Assembly (NCBI GenBank): GCA_002713185.1
Contig: PAVV01000004.1
Coordinates: forward strand, 57,456 to 97,438
Direction of reading: 5' to 3'
DNA length: 39,983 nucleotides
From: Methanobacteriota archaeon
GTDB taxonomy: Archaea > Thermoplasmatota > Poseidoniia > Poseidoniales > Thalassarchaeaceae
The position numbers and the translations under genes are program-made. Of this stretch, positions 8,880 through 17,994 are shown one piece after another. The notes under the pieces are model-generated. The model did no database searches. It had not been told where the DNA came from and worked only from the letters and a program-made list of their open reading frames with translations. Positions within the stretch are counted from its first letter, which is position 1. Each line of letters opens with the position of its first letter.

Positions 8880-9389
8880 ATGAAGATAGCAATGATTGTG
8901 GCTATGGATGAAGAAGGCGCTATTGGCGATTCGGGGAGAATCCCTTGGAGGATCAAAAGTGATATGGAAAGATTCAGGAGTATTACGGTGGGTGATGGAT
9001 ATAATTCAGTAGTTATGGGAAGGAAGACTTGGGATTCATTACCTGATACATTCAGGCCGCTTCCTGAAAGAAACAATATTGTTATGTCAAGAGATACTAA
9101 CTGGTCTGAAGAAGGGGCTGAGACAGCACTTTACGTAGGTAGGGCGATAGAAATTGCATTCGCTGAAGGTAGTGATGAATGCTGGATAATAGGAGGGTCC
9201 CAGATTTATGAGATGTTCATTGATAGGGTAGAGGAGATTCATGTCACCAGAGTTCATACAAAATCCGACGGGGACGTATCTTTCCCCCATTGGGACAAGA
9301 CTGAGTGGTCAGAGGAAAAAATAGAGTCCAGAAATATAGACTCGGATAATGAATATGAGACGACTTACTCTATATGGACAAAGGTTTGA
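8880..9389 (+). CDS. folA: Dihydrofolate reductase
   Basis: Reduces dihydrofolate made by ThyA back to tetrahydrofolate with NADPH. At 169 residues it is typical. MDEEGAIGDSGRIPW is the substrate-binding loop, the acidic residue of KSDMERF matches the catalytic Asp, VMGRKTWDSLP is the cofactor-binding block, and WIIGGSQIY is the glycine-rich block. The reading frame extends upstream into thyA, but the ATG at 8880 starts exactly at the family N-terminus and has GTGAT just before it. It sits in an operon with thyA and probably the lipoprotein gene 25 bases downstream. Confidence 0.95.
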   Translation: MKIAMIVAMDEEGAIGDSGRIPWRIKSDMERFRSITVGDGYNSVVMGRKTWDSLPDTFRPLPERNNIVMSRDTNWSEEGAETALYVGRAIEIAFAEGSDECWIIGGSQIYEMFIDRVEEIHVTRVHTKSDGDVSFPHWDKTEWSEEKIESRNIDSDNEYETTYSIWTKV

Positions 9390-9414
9390 TTTGCTTAATG
9401 AGACTGGAGTCATT

Positions 9415-11175
9415 ATGAAATTACATATTTTAGTCGTCTTGATGCTGTTGTCTTGCTTATCTGCGGGTTGTACTGAATCAGAAATCGAAGAAATAGGACA
9501 GTCAATGGGATGCACGTATCAAGAAGCACTGAACTACAATGATTCTGCCACTATTGACGATGGATCTTGCATTTATCCTGATCCTCCTGAGCCAATATTT
9601 GGTTGTAAATATCCGGATGCTTTGAATCATAACCCATCCGCAACAATAGATGACGGGTCATGCAGGTACCCAGTTGTTGAGGATCCTGTTCCCGGATGCA
9701 TGTACTCTGATGCTTACAACTACGATATGAATTCCACAGAAGATGATGGTAGCTGCGTCTACGATACAGATGGTGATGGAATAATAGATGATTTTGAAGA
9801 GAAGGGTTGCACCGATCCCAATGCGAATAATCATAACTCATCATCGACGGATAACGATGGTTCGTGCGACTATGATCAAGATGACGATGGAGTATACGAC
9901 TGGGCAGAAACCGAAGGATGTACTGATAGCAATGCAACTAATTACGATCCTAGTGCCACAGAAAGTAACCAGACAATATGCGAATATCCCTATATCATGA
10001 CTCTGGAAGATATGCAGTCCCTCTTCCTAGGCCCCGAGGAATTGGTTCTTGGAGACATAGAAAATCAGACAGCTTTCATCAGGTTCGTTCAAGTTGATGT
10101 AAATACTGACCAAGAAGAAGGTCTTGAGGGGGATTCCAATGCCAATACCACTTCTGTAGAGATGATAATGGGCCATGATCCACTAAACGAAATTTTGTAC
10201 CAAAGTGTACTACTAAGATTCATGGGAGATATTTCCATGGATCAAACTACAGTTCAAGGCCCTGAAGGGATAAACTACCGAATAGGTAATTCTAATTCCG
10301 GTTCCTGGTACTATGCTAGGGATGAAATATACCAATATGAAAATCCATTCCAAGAAGAGGATGATGGTGAAGATGAGGGCTCAGGTAGCGACGGTCAAGA
10401 TGGGGAGGATGATGGCGAGGAAGGCGAAACACTCTGCGATATAGAAGGGCTAGACCCGTTAAATTGGGCGGATAATTGGGTGATTTCCTATGCTAATGGA
10501 GTTAATACTGCGGTAGGATCGAACCAAACTGATGAATTAGACATATACTTGGAATTTGTCGGAAATCCACCTGAACTGAGGTTCTTACAAGTTTCACAGA
10601 TAAATGGCATGTCTAGGTGCTCAATTGAGAATCTGGATATCGCGGAAATTAATATCGAAATCGATACCAGCCTTCCAAGGACTTCGATGACCATGAAGAT
10701 AGAGAATGAGGTGCAGGATGATTCGGGAAGTACTAGGACTTGGTCTGCAGACCTAGGACAAGAGCATTTCGAGGAAGTGAATCTGACAGAAATCGTCCTA
10801 CGCGTTTATACTGACGATGAAGATTCGGACGAAGATGGTAGTGGAAGCACTCTGATAACAGAAATGATTCTGAGCGAGCAAACCGCCACCCACACAGATG
10901 AGTGCTACCAATGGACGATGTCATGGGCTGACAATGACAACGACGGGTATGTCTCGGCTGGAGATGCTTACACCGTGACTAGGACCGAAAAGGTCATCGA
11001 TCAGTGTCCCGATGATGACGAATACAGGAACAAAGAGTTCCGGATTGAATTCTACGACCTGTGGGCAGACATGCCAACTGGAGGAGTTTTCACGCCAGGT
11101 TTCGGATTCTTTTCCGTGATTTCTGTGTTATTGGCATCATCGTTGCTGGTCGGTAGGAGAAATTCAGGCTGCTAG
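9415..11175 (+). CDS. Surface lipoprotein with DDGSC repeats, calcium-type loops and PGF-type C-terminal signal
   Basis: A 586-residue predicted lipoprotein. The ATG at 9415 has GGAG five bases upstream and begins a signal peptide ending in lipobox LSAGC (Cys19). Five repeats of about 35 residues follow, each starting GC and most ending DDGSC or close to it. DTDGDGIIDD and DQDDDGVYD resemble thrombospondin type 3 calcium-binding loops. A long acidic Asp/Glu/Gly stretch lies in mid-protein. The C-terminus has TPGFGFF, a hydrophobic helix and RRNSGC, the layout of a PGF-CTERM archaeosortase signal. The sequence reads as a calcium-binding, cell-surface protein with two anchoring signals. Its ligand is unknown. 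Confidence 0.8.
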   Translation: MKLHILVVLMLLSCLSAGCTESEIEEIGQSMGCTYQEALNYNDSATIDDGSCIYPDPPEPIFGCKYPDALNHNPSATIDDGSCRYPVVEDPVPGCMYSDAYNYDMNSTEDDGSCVYDTDGDGIIDDFEEKGCTDPNANNHNSSSTDNDGSCDYDQDDDGVYDWAETEGCTDSNATNYDPSATESNQTICEYPYIMTLEDMQSLFLGPEELVLGDIENQTAFIRFVQVDVNTDQEEGLEGDSNANTTSVEMIMGHDPLNEILYQSVLLRFMGDISMDQTTVQGPEGINYRIGNSNSGSWYYARDEIYQYENPFQEEDDGEDEGSGSDGQDGEDDGEEGETLCDIEGLDPLNWADNWVISYANGVNTAVGSNQTDELDIYLEFVGNPPELRFLQVSQINGMSRCSIENLDIAEINIEIDTSLPRTSMTMKIENEVQDDSGSTRTWSADLGQEHFEEVNLTEIVLRVYTDDEDSDEDGSGSTLITEMILSEQTATHTDECYQWTMSWADNDNDGYVSAGDAYTVTRTEKVIDQCPDDDEYRNKEFRIEFYDLWADMPTGGVFTPGFGFFSVISVLLASSLLVGRRNSGC

Positions 11176-11183
11176 TAGTAATA

Positions 11184-13373
11184 TTATCTTACTCTGGACC
11201 CGGTATTTATCTCACCATCCGTCGTTAGGACCTTTACCCCTCCCTCGCCGTCGTCTGCGGCTAGTATCATGCCCTCAGACATTACGCCCCTAAGCTTCCT
11301 TGGTTCAAGATTAGCAACGAATACTACGTTTTGTCCCACTAGTTCAGATTCCTTGTAATGCCCCTTTAGTCCTGCGCAAACAGTCCTTATGGAATCGTTG
11401 CCCTCATCAATCTTGATAACGAATAGTTTGTCAGCATTTGGGTGGTCATCAACTGAAATTATCTTCCCGGTCCTCATGTCAACCTTCATAAAATCTTCAA
11501 ATTCTATGTAATCACCCCGAATGTCCTTTTCCTCGTTGCCCGCGCCTCCACCATCTGATAAAGAACTCTCGGTTTCCAATATTTCTTCTAAGTCGAGTCT
11601 TCTGAAAAGAGGTTTGGGTGGTTCGTTGTTCCATGAGAGGTCAGATGATGTGTCCATGGAATCCTCCCATAATACAAGATCGATGTCATTTACGTTGCCC
11701 AACATTTTCCATAGCTTATCAGAAGAGAATGGGATGAATGGCCTCAAACAAACTGCTAGGCATGAGCATATTCTCCACGACAAGGACAGAGAGGCGAGAG
11801 AAGCCGATCTTTCTTTGGAATCCTGCTGATTGATGTATTTCCATGGAGCGGCTTCCTGTAGAACTGAGTTTCCTATCTGGGCGATCCCCATTATACTTCT
11901 GAGAGCCTCTTTGAAGCGCTGTTTCTCCATAGATGAAATTGCTGAGTCTATGTGCTTGTTTATCTCAGTGATGATATGTGTTTGGTTGGAAGGGTTGTCG
12001 AAATCCTGTAATGGATTTCCTTCCTTTGAATCTATTCTGTGTGTAAGAGTCATCACCCTGTGTACAAAGTTTCCGTACGTGCCTATGAGTTCGTTATTGA
12101 CTCTATCCACGTACTCTTCCCAACGGAAATCGGCATCATGTGTCTCTGGCATGTTAATTGAGAGGTAGTACCTAAGTGCATCAGCATCGTATCTTTCCAG
12201 ATATGAAGGAAGCCATACAGCATGTTTCCGGCTCTTACTGAATTGGCCGCCCTGAAGCAACAGATACTCATTCGCGCTTACATTATCTTCCAGAATTAGA
12301 TCCCCAGGTAATGAAAGATGAGAGATTTCTCCCTTATTGGATGCATTCAGTCCCATAAGTATCGCTGGCCAGATTATTGTATGGAAGGGTATGTTGTCCT
12401 TACCCATGAAATAGATGTGTCGAGTATTATCTCGGCCATCAGATTTCTTCCACCATTTCTCCCAGGCCTTTTCGCCGAGAGGATGCCCCGACTTTGACGC
12501 ATGTCTCTTGGCCCAGATCTTCGCACACGTGTAGTACCCTTGAACTGCCTCAAACCAAACATATACCCTTTTTGATTTCCAATCCTTACCTTCCAAGGGA
12601 ATCTCTATCCCCCATTCTATATCCCTGGTTACTGCCCTAGATCTTAACCCCATATCAAGCCAGTTTTTCGTCATCGCCCTTACATTGGGTTTCCAAACAT
12701 TCTGTCTTTCCGAGGAATGTCTTTCGAGTGATTCCTGAAAATCACCTAGCCTTAGAAAATAATGATTCGTGTCACGGACCTCGATGATTGAATCTGGACT
12801 CAACTTAGATCTTGGGTTCAGAAGCTCATGTGCCTCGTAAGTCGATCCGCAATTATCACACTGATCCCCTCGAGCTCCGTCTGATTTACACGTGGGGCAT
12901 TCGCCTTCCACATATCTATCGGGTAAAAATTTCGTACTTCCATCGTTGTTTATAGAGCAATACTGCTGCATGGTCTTACTTTCCAGAAAACCCGATTCTA
13001 GTAACTGCAGAAAGATTTCTTTGACCATCTCCTTGTGCAAATCATCACTAGTCCTATTATACAGAGCTCCTCCAAATTCTGGCCCCCTTGGATCGACTGG
13101 ATTAACCCATGAGCATCCTAAATCGGCTAGAGCTTTGGTATTTATTTCGTGATATTTGTCTACAACAAATTGGGGCTCGACTCCCATTTGTTCGGCTGTT
13201 AGGGTAATTGGGGTGCCATGTTCATCCGAACCGCTGCACATCAGTACCCTTCTTCCCCTAGCCCGCTCGTATCGATATTGAATATCGGCTGGTAGGCAAT
13301 TTCCTGCTACGTGTCCTAGATGTAGTGGGCCGTTAGCATAAGGCCAGGCCATGAAAATTGCTACATAGGACAT
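11184..13373 (-). CDS. metG: Methionyl-tRNA synthetase with C-terminal tRNA-binding domain
   Basis: Charges tRNA(Met). The 729-residue protein has HLGH at 18-21, a zinc knuckle with Cys 159, 162, 172 and 175, and the KMSKS-type loop QFSKSR at 377-382, where Phe replaces Met. Residues ~615-729 form an EMAP/Trbp111-like OB-fold (DFMKVDMRTGKI, HPNADKLFVIKID) fused to the core. Some archaea encode this domain as a separate protein. GGGTGA five bases before the ATG confirms the start, and a TATA-like CATAAATATCTA lies ~30 bases upstream. It converges on the lipoprotein gene with 8 bases between them. Confidence 0.95.
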   Translation of the reverse strand: MSYVAIFMAWPYANGPLHLGHVAGNCLPADIQYRYERARGRRVLMCSGSDEHGTPITLTAEQMGVEPQFVVDKYHEINTKALADLGCSWVNPVDPRGPEFGGALYNRTSDDLHKEMVKEIFLQLLESGFLESKTMQQYCSINNDGSTKFLPDRYVEGECPTCKSDGARGDQCDNCGSTYEAHELLNPRSKLSPDSIIEVRDTNHYFLRLGDFQESLERHSSERQNVWKPNVRAMTKNWLDMGLRSRAVTRDIEWGIEIPLEGKDWKSKRVYVWFEAVQGYYTCAKIWAKRHASKSGHPLGEKAWEKWWKKSDGRDNTRHIYFMGKDNIPFHTIIWPAILMGLNASNKGEISHLSLPGDLILEDNVSANEYLLLQGGQFSKSRKHAVWLPSYLERYDADALRYYLSINMPETHDADFRWEEYVDRVNNELIGTYGNFVHRVMTLTHRIDSKEGNPLQDFDNPSNQTHIITEINKHIDSAISSMEKQRFKEALRSIMGIAQIGNSVLQEAAPWKYINQQDSKERSASLASLSLSWRICSCLAVCLRPFIPFSSDKLWKMLGNVNDIDLVLWEDSMDTSSDLSWNNEPPKPLFRRLDLEEILETESSLSDGGGAGNEEKDIRGDYIEFEDFMKVDMRTGKIISVDDHPNADKLFVIKIDEGNDSIRTVCAGLKGHYKESELVGQNVVFVANLEPRKLRGVMSEGMILAADDGEGGVKVLTTDGEINTGSRVR

Positions 13374-13398
13374 GAAGTCACCCTTATGCCCGTAAAGT

Positions 13399-13410
13399 TA
13401 GATATTTATG
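13399..13410 (-). promoter_or_regulatory. TATA-like box for metG
   Basis: On the minus strand this reads CATAAATATCTA, about 26-37 bases before the metG ATG. Spacing and AT content fit an archaeal TATA box giving a very short leader. Inference from sequence only. Confidence 0.35.
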
Positions 13411-13504
13411 TCATGTTCGTTCGCACAGGCTCGGAGCCAAACGCTGTGGAAACCATCACTGGAGTATTCTCAAGTTCCTTTTCAGGCTCTGAGAGGCATT
13501 TTAT

Positions 13505-14563
13505 TTGACAGACTACACACTAATGATTGCATACGCTGTATTAGCTTTAGGTGCCTCGTTTCTATGTAGTATTCTGGAGGCAGTTCTCCTATCAACATCT
13601 CATGGACACATAGTTGCTCTGAAGGATACTCATCGAAGAGTTAGCGAGAGATGGTCAAAGTGGAAAGAAGACCCGGAGCGCCCCTTGACGGCAATATTGA
13701 CCCTCAATACAATCGCACACACTGTTGGTGCGCTAGGTGTGGGATCTGAGGTTGAGAATAACTTTGAAGGAGAATACGTTATTGCCGGATCTGCAGCGAT
13801 TCTGACTATAGCTATTTTATTATTGAGCGAGATTTTGCCTAAGACAATAGGCGCTCTTTATTGGAGACGTCTCACTGTTTCTACATATCACTCCCTCAGG
13901 GCTCTAATGTGGATTCTGTGGCCGATAGTTGTGATAATTGAGCTAATGAGGGCTCCCTTTCCTCAGGTTGAGACTGAGACCGTCACAAGGGACGAATTAT
14001 CTGTACTGGCGGATATTGCAGAAGAGTCGGACGTTATAGAGGAAGATGAAGAGGCAGTAATTCAGAATCTTTTGAAGCTCAGAGAAATGAAAGTATCGGA
14101 TATAATGACCCCAAGGGTGGTGATGACTACCGTAGATGCCGACAACTCCGTCAAGGAAGTAATGGATAGAATTCCTATTATGACACATGGTAGAATTCCT
14201 GTATTTCGGGACAATGTTGACAATATGGTTGGCTTGGTATTAAGAAGCGAAATCCTCAGGAAAGCCGCAGCTGATGATTTCGATCTAATAATGGGGGATA
14301 TTGCGAGGGAATTAGTTACGTGTGACGTCGATACATCTGTCGACAAGGCATTGGACATACTACTGGAGAATAAGGAGCAACTCATTGTTACTAAAGATCA
14401 GTTCGGGGGCACTGCCGGGTTGGTAACGATGGAGGATATTATTGAGACTCTGCTCGGGGTAGAAATTGTAGATGAGTCGGATCAGGATGCTATTGATGAT
14501 GGTTTTTTGCACGAAGATATGAGGGAGCTAGCTAAGATAAGATTTGACTCAGAGTCTGAATGA
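13505..14563 (+). CDS. CNNM/CorC-like membrane protein with CBS pair
   Basis: A 352-residue protein of the DUF21 (CNNM) family implicated in Mg2+ or other cation transport. Hydrophobic segments lie at about residues 7-28, 90-112 and 130-150, with the family's ILSEILPKTIGA motif between the second and third. The CBS pair starts with the conserved KVSDIMTPR and ends with LVTMEDIIETLLG. No CorC_HlyC domain follows, so this is the short form. The start is TTG at 13505, with GAGAGG eight bases upstream. The ATG at 13523 would cut into the first helix. Confidence 0.85.
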   Translation: MTDYTLMIAYAVLALGASFLCSILEAVLLSTSHGHIVALKDTHRRVSERWSKWKEDPERPLTAILTLNTIAHTVGALGVGSEVENNFEGEYVIAGSAAILTIAILLLSEILPKTIGALYWRRLTVSTYHSLRALMWILWPIVVIIELMRAPFPQVETETVTRDELSVLADIAEESDVIEEDEEAVIQNLLKLREMKVSDIMTPRVVMTTVDADNSVKEVMDRIPIMTHGRIPVFRDNVDNMVGLVLRSEILRKAAADDFDLIMGDIARELVTCDVDTSVDKALDILLENKEQLIVTKDQFGGTAGLVTMEDIIETLLGVEIVDESDQDAIDDGFLHEDMRELAKIRFDSESE

Positions 14564-14625
14564 AGAATTTCAGAATCATGAGATATCTGAAAATAAGCAC
14601 GATAGCGCCCCGATGACACAACTCC

Positions 14626-14633
14626 AAATATAA
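14626..14633 (+). promoter_or_regulatory. TATA-like box for photolyase gene
   Basis: AAATATAA lies 18-25 bases before the ATG at 14651. Normal spacing would start transcription near 14656, past that ATG, so the in-frame GTG at 14663 may be the true leaderless start. Confidence 0.35.
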
Positions 14634-14650
14634 CTCGGCCTTGAATCAGA

Positions 14651-16222
14651 ATGGTTGTTGTCGTGCGAGTAGCGATTGTATGGATGAGGAATATTCTCAG
14701 AGTTCACGACAATCCACTTTTGACTTGGGCTTCTTCCAGAGATGATTTGGACGCGGTTATCCCGTTAATTATCATGGATCCCGATAGAGGCTTTGGCAGT
14801 ACAAAACTCATGGGCAGTGCGCGGATGAGGTTCCTCCACGATTCACTTATCGATCTCTCCGATTGTCTGAGTAGGGATTATGGTGCTGATCTAACTATAC
14901 TCTCCGGAAGGGCAAAGGAGTTGATCCCTATGACCGTCAAAAGTCTGAATGGTATGGTTAAATGGGTACTATGCGATTACGTTCAGGATCCCGAAAGTAG
15001 GGAAGAAATCTACAGAATACATAGGTCACTATCTGATTTAGGAGTGAAAACGAAGGTCTTCCCCGCGGTCAACACATTACTAGATATAGAGGCCAACACC
15101 CAAGATGATGAATATGAAAATCCGAAATCCACAAAGGATATGGATAAGATACTAACAAGAAGTCTGGGGATTACTACTGAGGGATATCTAGTACCAAAGC
15201 CGCTCAAACCCATTGAGAAAATTAACTACTGTCAGGATCTCGTCAATAACCTGAATGGTTCTGATTTCCTAAGGGGGAGAATTGTGACAAGAAAATACTT
15301 AGCTACTTTCCCTGAACAAATTAATACTTTAGGACGATATTTTCCTGGAGGGGAATCGGAGGCTATTGACAGGCTTAGAAGAAAGGTCATAGAGAGGCCA
15401 GAATTCGTCAATCGATTCAGTAAACCTTCTACTGCTTCAACTAATGATCCGAACAATCCGCTGGAGCCATCGACCACGGGACTATCGCCTTATCTGAGCA
15501 CAGGTTGCCTCTCAATTAGGCTTCTGTGGGAGGAGTGCAGAAAGGCTAACGAAGGAAAGGAGCATACACAACCGCCGAAGTCGCTACAAGGTCAAGTTAT
15601 ATTCAGGGAGATGTTCTATCTCTTATCAAGATCAGTTGATAATTGGGATAATGATGTGGAAAACATAAACTGCAAGCCCATTTTATGGGGGGATTATGAT
15701 AAGGATATGCTGACGGCTTGGGAGGACGGTATGACTGGGTTCCCATTCATCGATGCGATGATGAGGCAGCTCGATGAGACGGGATGGATGCACCACCTTG
15801 GTAGACATGCTGTCTCGTGCTTCCTGACTCGAGGACAACTGTGGCAACACTGGAAGTACGGTAGGGACATATTTGAGAAGAAGCTTGTGGATTCGGACTG
15901 GGCAGTCAACAACGGAAACTGGCTATGGCTTGCTGGCGTAGCACCCTTCTCTATGCCCTATTACAGAGTATACAATCCATGTCCCGACTCAAAATCTAGT
16001 CTTAATGTTGAGACGGAAGAGGCTGAATTCATTAGACACTGGGTACCGGAGCTGGCATCATTCCCTTCGAAATTTATTTTCGAGCCGCATTTGGCTCCGA
16101 TCGAAGTGCAAAACACATCTGGATGCATCATAGGTCAGGACTACCCTTGGCCTATTGTTGATAGGAAAGAAAGTAGGAGATTGAATCTTAGTTTGTTCAA
16201 GGAAAGCCTAGAAAGAGAATGA
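14651..16222 (+). CDS. (6-4) photolyase / animal-type cryptochrome family protein
   Basis: A flavoprotein of the photolyase/cryptochrome family that uses blue light to repair UV lesions or to signal. The N-terminal Rossmann domain opens with IVWMRNILRVHDNP. The C-terminal FAD domain has TTGLSPYLSTGCLS, VIFREMFYLL, GMTGFPFIDAMMRQL and DWAVNNGNWLWLAG. The segment GWMHHLGRHAVSCFLTRG carries both His residues that are catalytic in (6-4) photolyases, and it is closer to the eukaryotic (6-4)/animal cryptochrome pattern than to CPD class I enzymes. Repair is therefore more likely than pure signalling. Start 14651 (ATG) or 14663 (GTG); length 523 from the ATG is normal. Confidence 0.88.
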   Translation: MVVVVRVAIVWMRNILRVHDNPLLTWASSRDDLDAVIPLIIMDPDRGFGSTKLMGSARMRFLHDSLIDLSDCLSRDYGADLTILSGRAKELIPMTVKSLNGMVKWVLCDYVQDPESREEIYRIHRSLSDLGVKTKVFPAVNTLLDIEANTQDDEYENPKSTKDMDKILTRSLGITTEGYLVPKPLKPIEKINYCQDLVNNLNGSDFLRGRIVTRKYLATFPEQINTLGRYFPGGESEAIDRLRRKVIERPEFVNRFSKPSTASTNDPNNPLEPSTTGLSPYLSTGCLSIRLLWEECRKANEGKEHTQPPKSLQGQVIFREMFYLLSRSVDNWDNDVENINCKPILWGDYDKDMLTAWEDGMTGFPFIDAMMRQLDETGWMHHLGRHAVSCFLTRGQLWQHWKYGRDIFEKKLVDSDWAVNNGNWLWLAGVAPFSMPYYRVYNPCPDSKSSLNVETEEAEFIRHWVPELASFPSKFIFEPHLAPIEVQNTSGCIIGQDYPWPIVDRKESRRLNLSLFKESLERE

Positions 16223-16289
16223 TGGCTTGACTCATCCTGTGTTCTATTTTATCCCAAGAATTAATGTAATTAACAGAATTAGGGGATTT

Positions 16290-16559
16290 ATGACCCGATC
16301 TAGGGCTAATGGAGAACATCCATGGTGGGAAAATAGCTTTACTCTTATTTCTGTAATTTTGGGACTCCCCATAGTCGGTTTGGCCACTATAGGATTATTA
16401 TCTCTACTTGGGGCAAATGCGACAGAGTTCCCCCCCATGTTGAATGCAGAGTTTTTTCTGGCTGATCTTGGCGTAAGAATTCTGACCCTCCCGATTGGAT
16501 TTTTCATTTTTCGAGCACTTTTGAAAAAGGTCGCTACAAAGGATGGTAACACCCAGTGA
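16290..16559 (+). CDS. Small two-helix membrane protein
   Basis: An 89-residue protein with two predicted membrane helices (around FTLISVILGLPIVGLATIGLLSLL and VRILTLPIGFFIFRALL) and a Lys-rich tail. I do not recognise a family. An AGGGG motif five bases before the ATG at 16290 supports this start, although the frame can extend to a TTG at 16227. It lies on the same strand as the photolyase and the next membrane protein. An antisense reading frame of similar size overlaps it and is judged a shadow. Confidence 0.55.
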   Translation: MTRSRANGEHPWWENSFTLISVILGLPIVGLATIGLLSLLGANATEFPPMLNAEFFLADLGVRILTLPIGFFIFRALLKKVATKDGNTQ

Positions 16560-16639
16560 CTATGTGAGAACAAATGCGAAAAAGAATACGCGAGTACTGA
16601 CGCAGATTCGTTTATTCAACGAGCTTTCGTGGACAATTC

Positions 16640-17953
16640 ATGCAGATGTCGGAGCAAACTAATCCTGGAATACAAAAAGCTCGGCAGTTTGATATTGATT
16701 GGCTTAGAGTCATCCTATTTGGATTACTTATTTGGTTTCACTACGCAGTCTTCTCACTTGATCAGATAGATGGTGAGGAAAACAACATGGACCTGCTCAA
16801 CATACCTCTTTTCATAGTTCTCGGAGTGATGCACCAGTGGAGGTTGGCGGCCTTGTTCGTCATCTCAGGCATGGGTACGGCATTCGCTTTTAGAAAAAGG
16901 ACTTTGAAGACCTATGTCAAAGAACGAATTGTTCGACTAGGTCTTCCGTTAATTTTTGTAACATATTTCCTTTTCTTCGGGGTTTTTTCGCCATTCAAAA
17001 CCCTGCTCGGTTTTTTCGTAATATTTCCCGGTGAGGAGGGTATGCCTTATGGGCACCTTTGGTTCGTCTATAATCTGCTAATTTATTCGATTCTTTTATC
17101 ACCTTTATTCGCCCATGTAAATAATCATCCAGAAGGAAGGATAGTTGAATGCGTTCGTTCAATTCTCAGAATTCGTTACGGAATGGGAATACTGATGATG
17201 CCATCAATAATCCTGGCAATTAATGGGATTTTGTTCAAACCATGGGCATTTGGTGAGGTTGGAATGTGGTGGGAATTCCCTCGCTATTTACTGTTTTTCT
17301 TGTTTGGATATTTACTGATTTCCGCTAAGGAAGAGTATTACGAAGCTTTGGAGAGGATTCGAGTTCCTATCACTATTGTCACACCCATTCTAGTAATCCT
17401 GTGGTGTTTATTGGAAGGTTTTTCTAAAGTACCTAATGTTATGCAAGGTGGTTGGGCCCAGGATGGTTACGCCCCGTTCACTCTCAGTACCACGATCGCT
17501 ACAATTGTCCAATCCCTGCATGCATGGTTTTGGTGCCTGTTAATCTTCAGTTGGGCATCCAAATTCCTTAACAAACCCAACAATTGGCTTTCCTATCTGA
17601 ATGAAGCCGTTTATCCGGCCTATATTGTACATTTCCACCTAACGTTCCTCCCAATCGGAATCTTCGGATTTCTTGGAATAGGTTACTATGCTGGGCTTTC
17701 AATTGGGACTATTTTGGTATTCATAGGCGTATTGATATGCTTTGAGAGTGCAAGACGTGCAGCCTATTTTAGAGCGGTTTTTGGAATGAAGGGGAATAGT
17801 GATGAGGTAGTGAAGATTTACCCATACAACGAAATGAAAAGTAGAAATCATCAGATCCTCTTTGCAGTACTTTGCCATATTATTACCGTATTAATGATAT
17901 TTGGACTAAATATTATGCTAATCAGCGGGGGTATTTTGTTGAATGAATCATGA
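16640..17953 (+). CDS. Acyltransferase family 3 membrane protein
   Basis: A 437-residue polytopic membrane protein with about ten hydrophobic helices. The opening RQFDIDWLRVILFGLLIWFHYAVF matches the acyltransferase_3/OpgC family, whose first helix carries an invariant Arg and a His. GHLWFVYNLLIYS carries the second conserved block. Such enzymes O-acetylate or succinylate sugars in cell-surface glycans. A role in modifying archaeal surface glycans or lipids is inferred. Starts at 16640 and 16646 are equivalent. The downstream gene is convergent. Confidence 0.8.
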   Translation: MQMSEQTNPGIQKARQFDIDWLRVILFGLLIWFHYAVFSLDQIDGEENNMDLLNIPLFIVLGVMHQWRLAALFVISGMGTAFAFRKRTLKTYVKERIVRLGLPLIFVTYFLFFGVFSPFKTLLGFFVIFPGEEGMPYGHLWFVYNLLIYSILLSPLFAHVNNHPEGRIVECVRSILRIRYGMGILMMPSIILAINGILFKPWAFGEVGMWWEFPRYLLFFLFGYLLISAKEEYYEALERIRVPITIVTPILVILWCLLEGFSKVPNVMQGGWAQDGYAPFTLSTTIATIVQSLHAWFWCLLIFSWASKFLNKPNNWLSYLNEAVYPAYIVHFHLTFLPIGIFGFLGIGYYAGLSIGTILVFIGVLICFESARRAAYFRAVFGMKGNSDEVVKIYPYNEMKSRNHQILFAVLCHIITVLMIFGLNIMLISGGILLNES

Positions 17954-17994
17954 TCTGGTGGGAAGGACAGAAAATTGAGCTAATTCAATAGATT

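Noticed and set aside
9480-10000. Direct repeats that could suggest a CRISPR or satellite array
   Set aside because: The repeats are imperfect at DNA level and in frame, encoding the GC...DDGSC protein repeats of the lipoprotein.
14568-14592. Inverted repeat TTTCAGA-11-TCTGAAA after the CNNM gene
   Set aside because: Arms are short, the loop is long and there is no T-run, so it is too weak to call a terminator.
16244-16573. 109-residue reading frame on the minus strand
   Set aside because: Antisense to the two-helix membrane protein, which has a ribosome site and coherent helices; the minus frame has neither.
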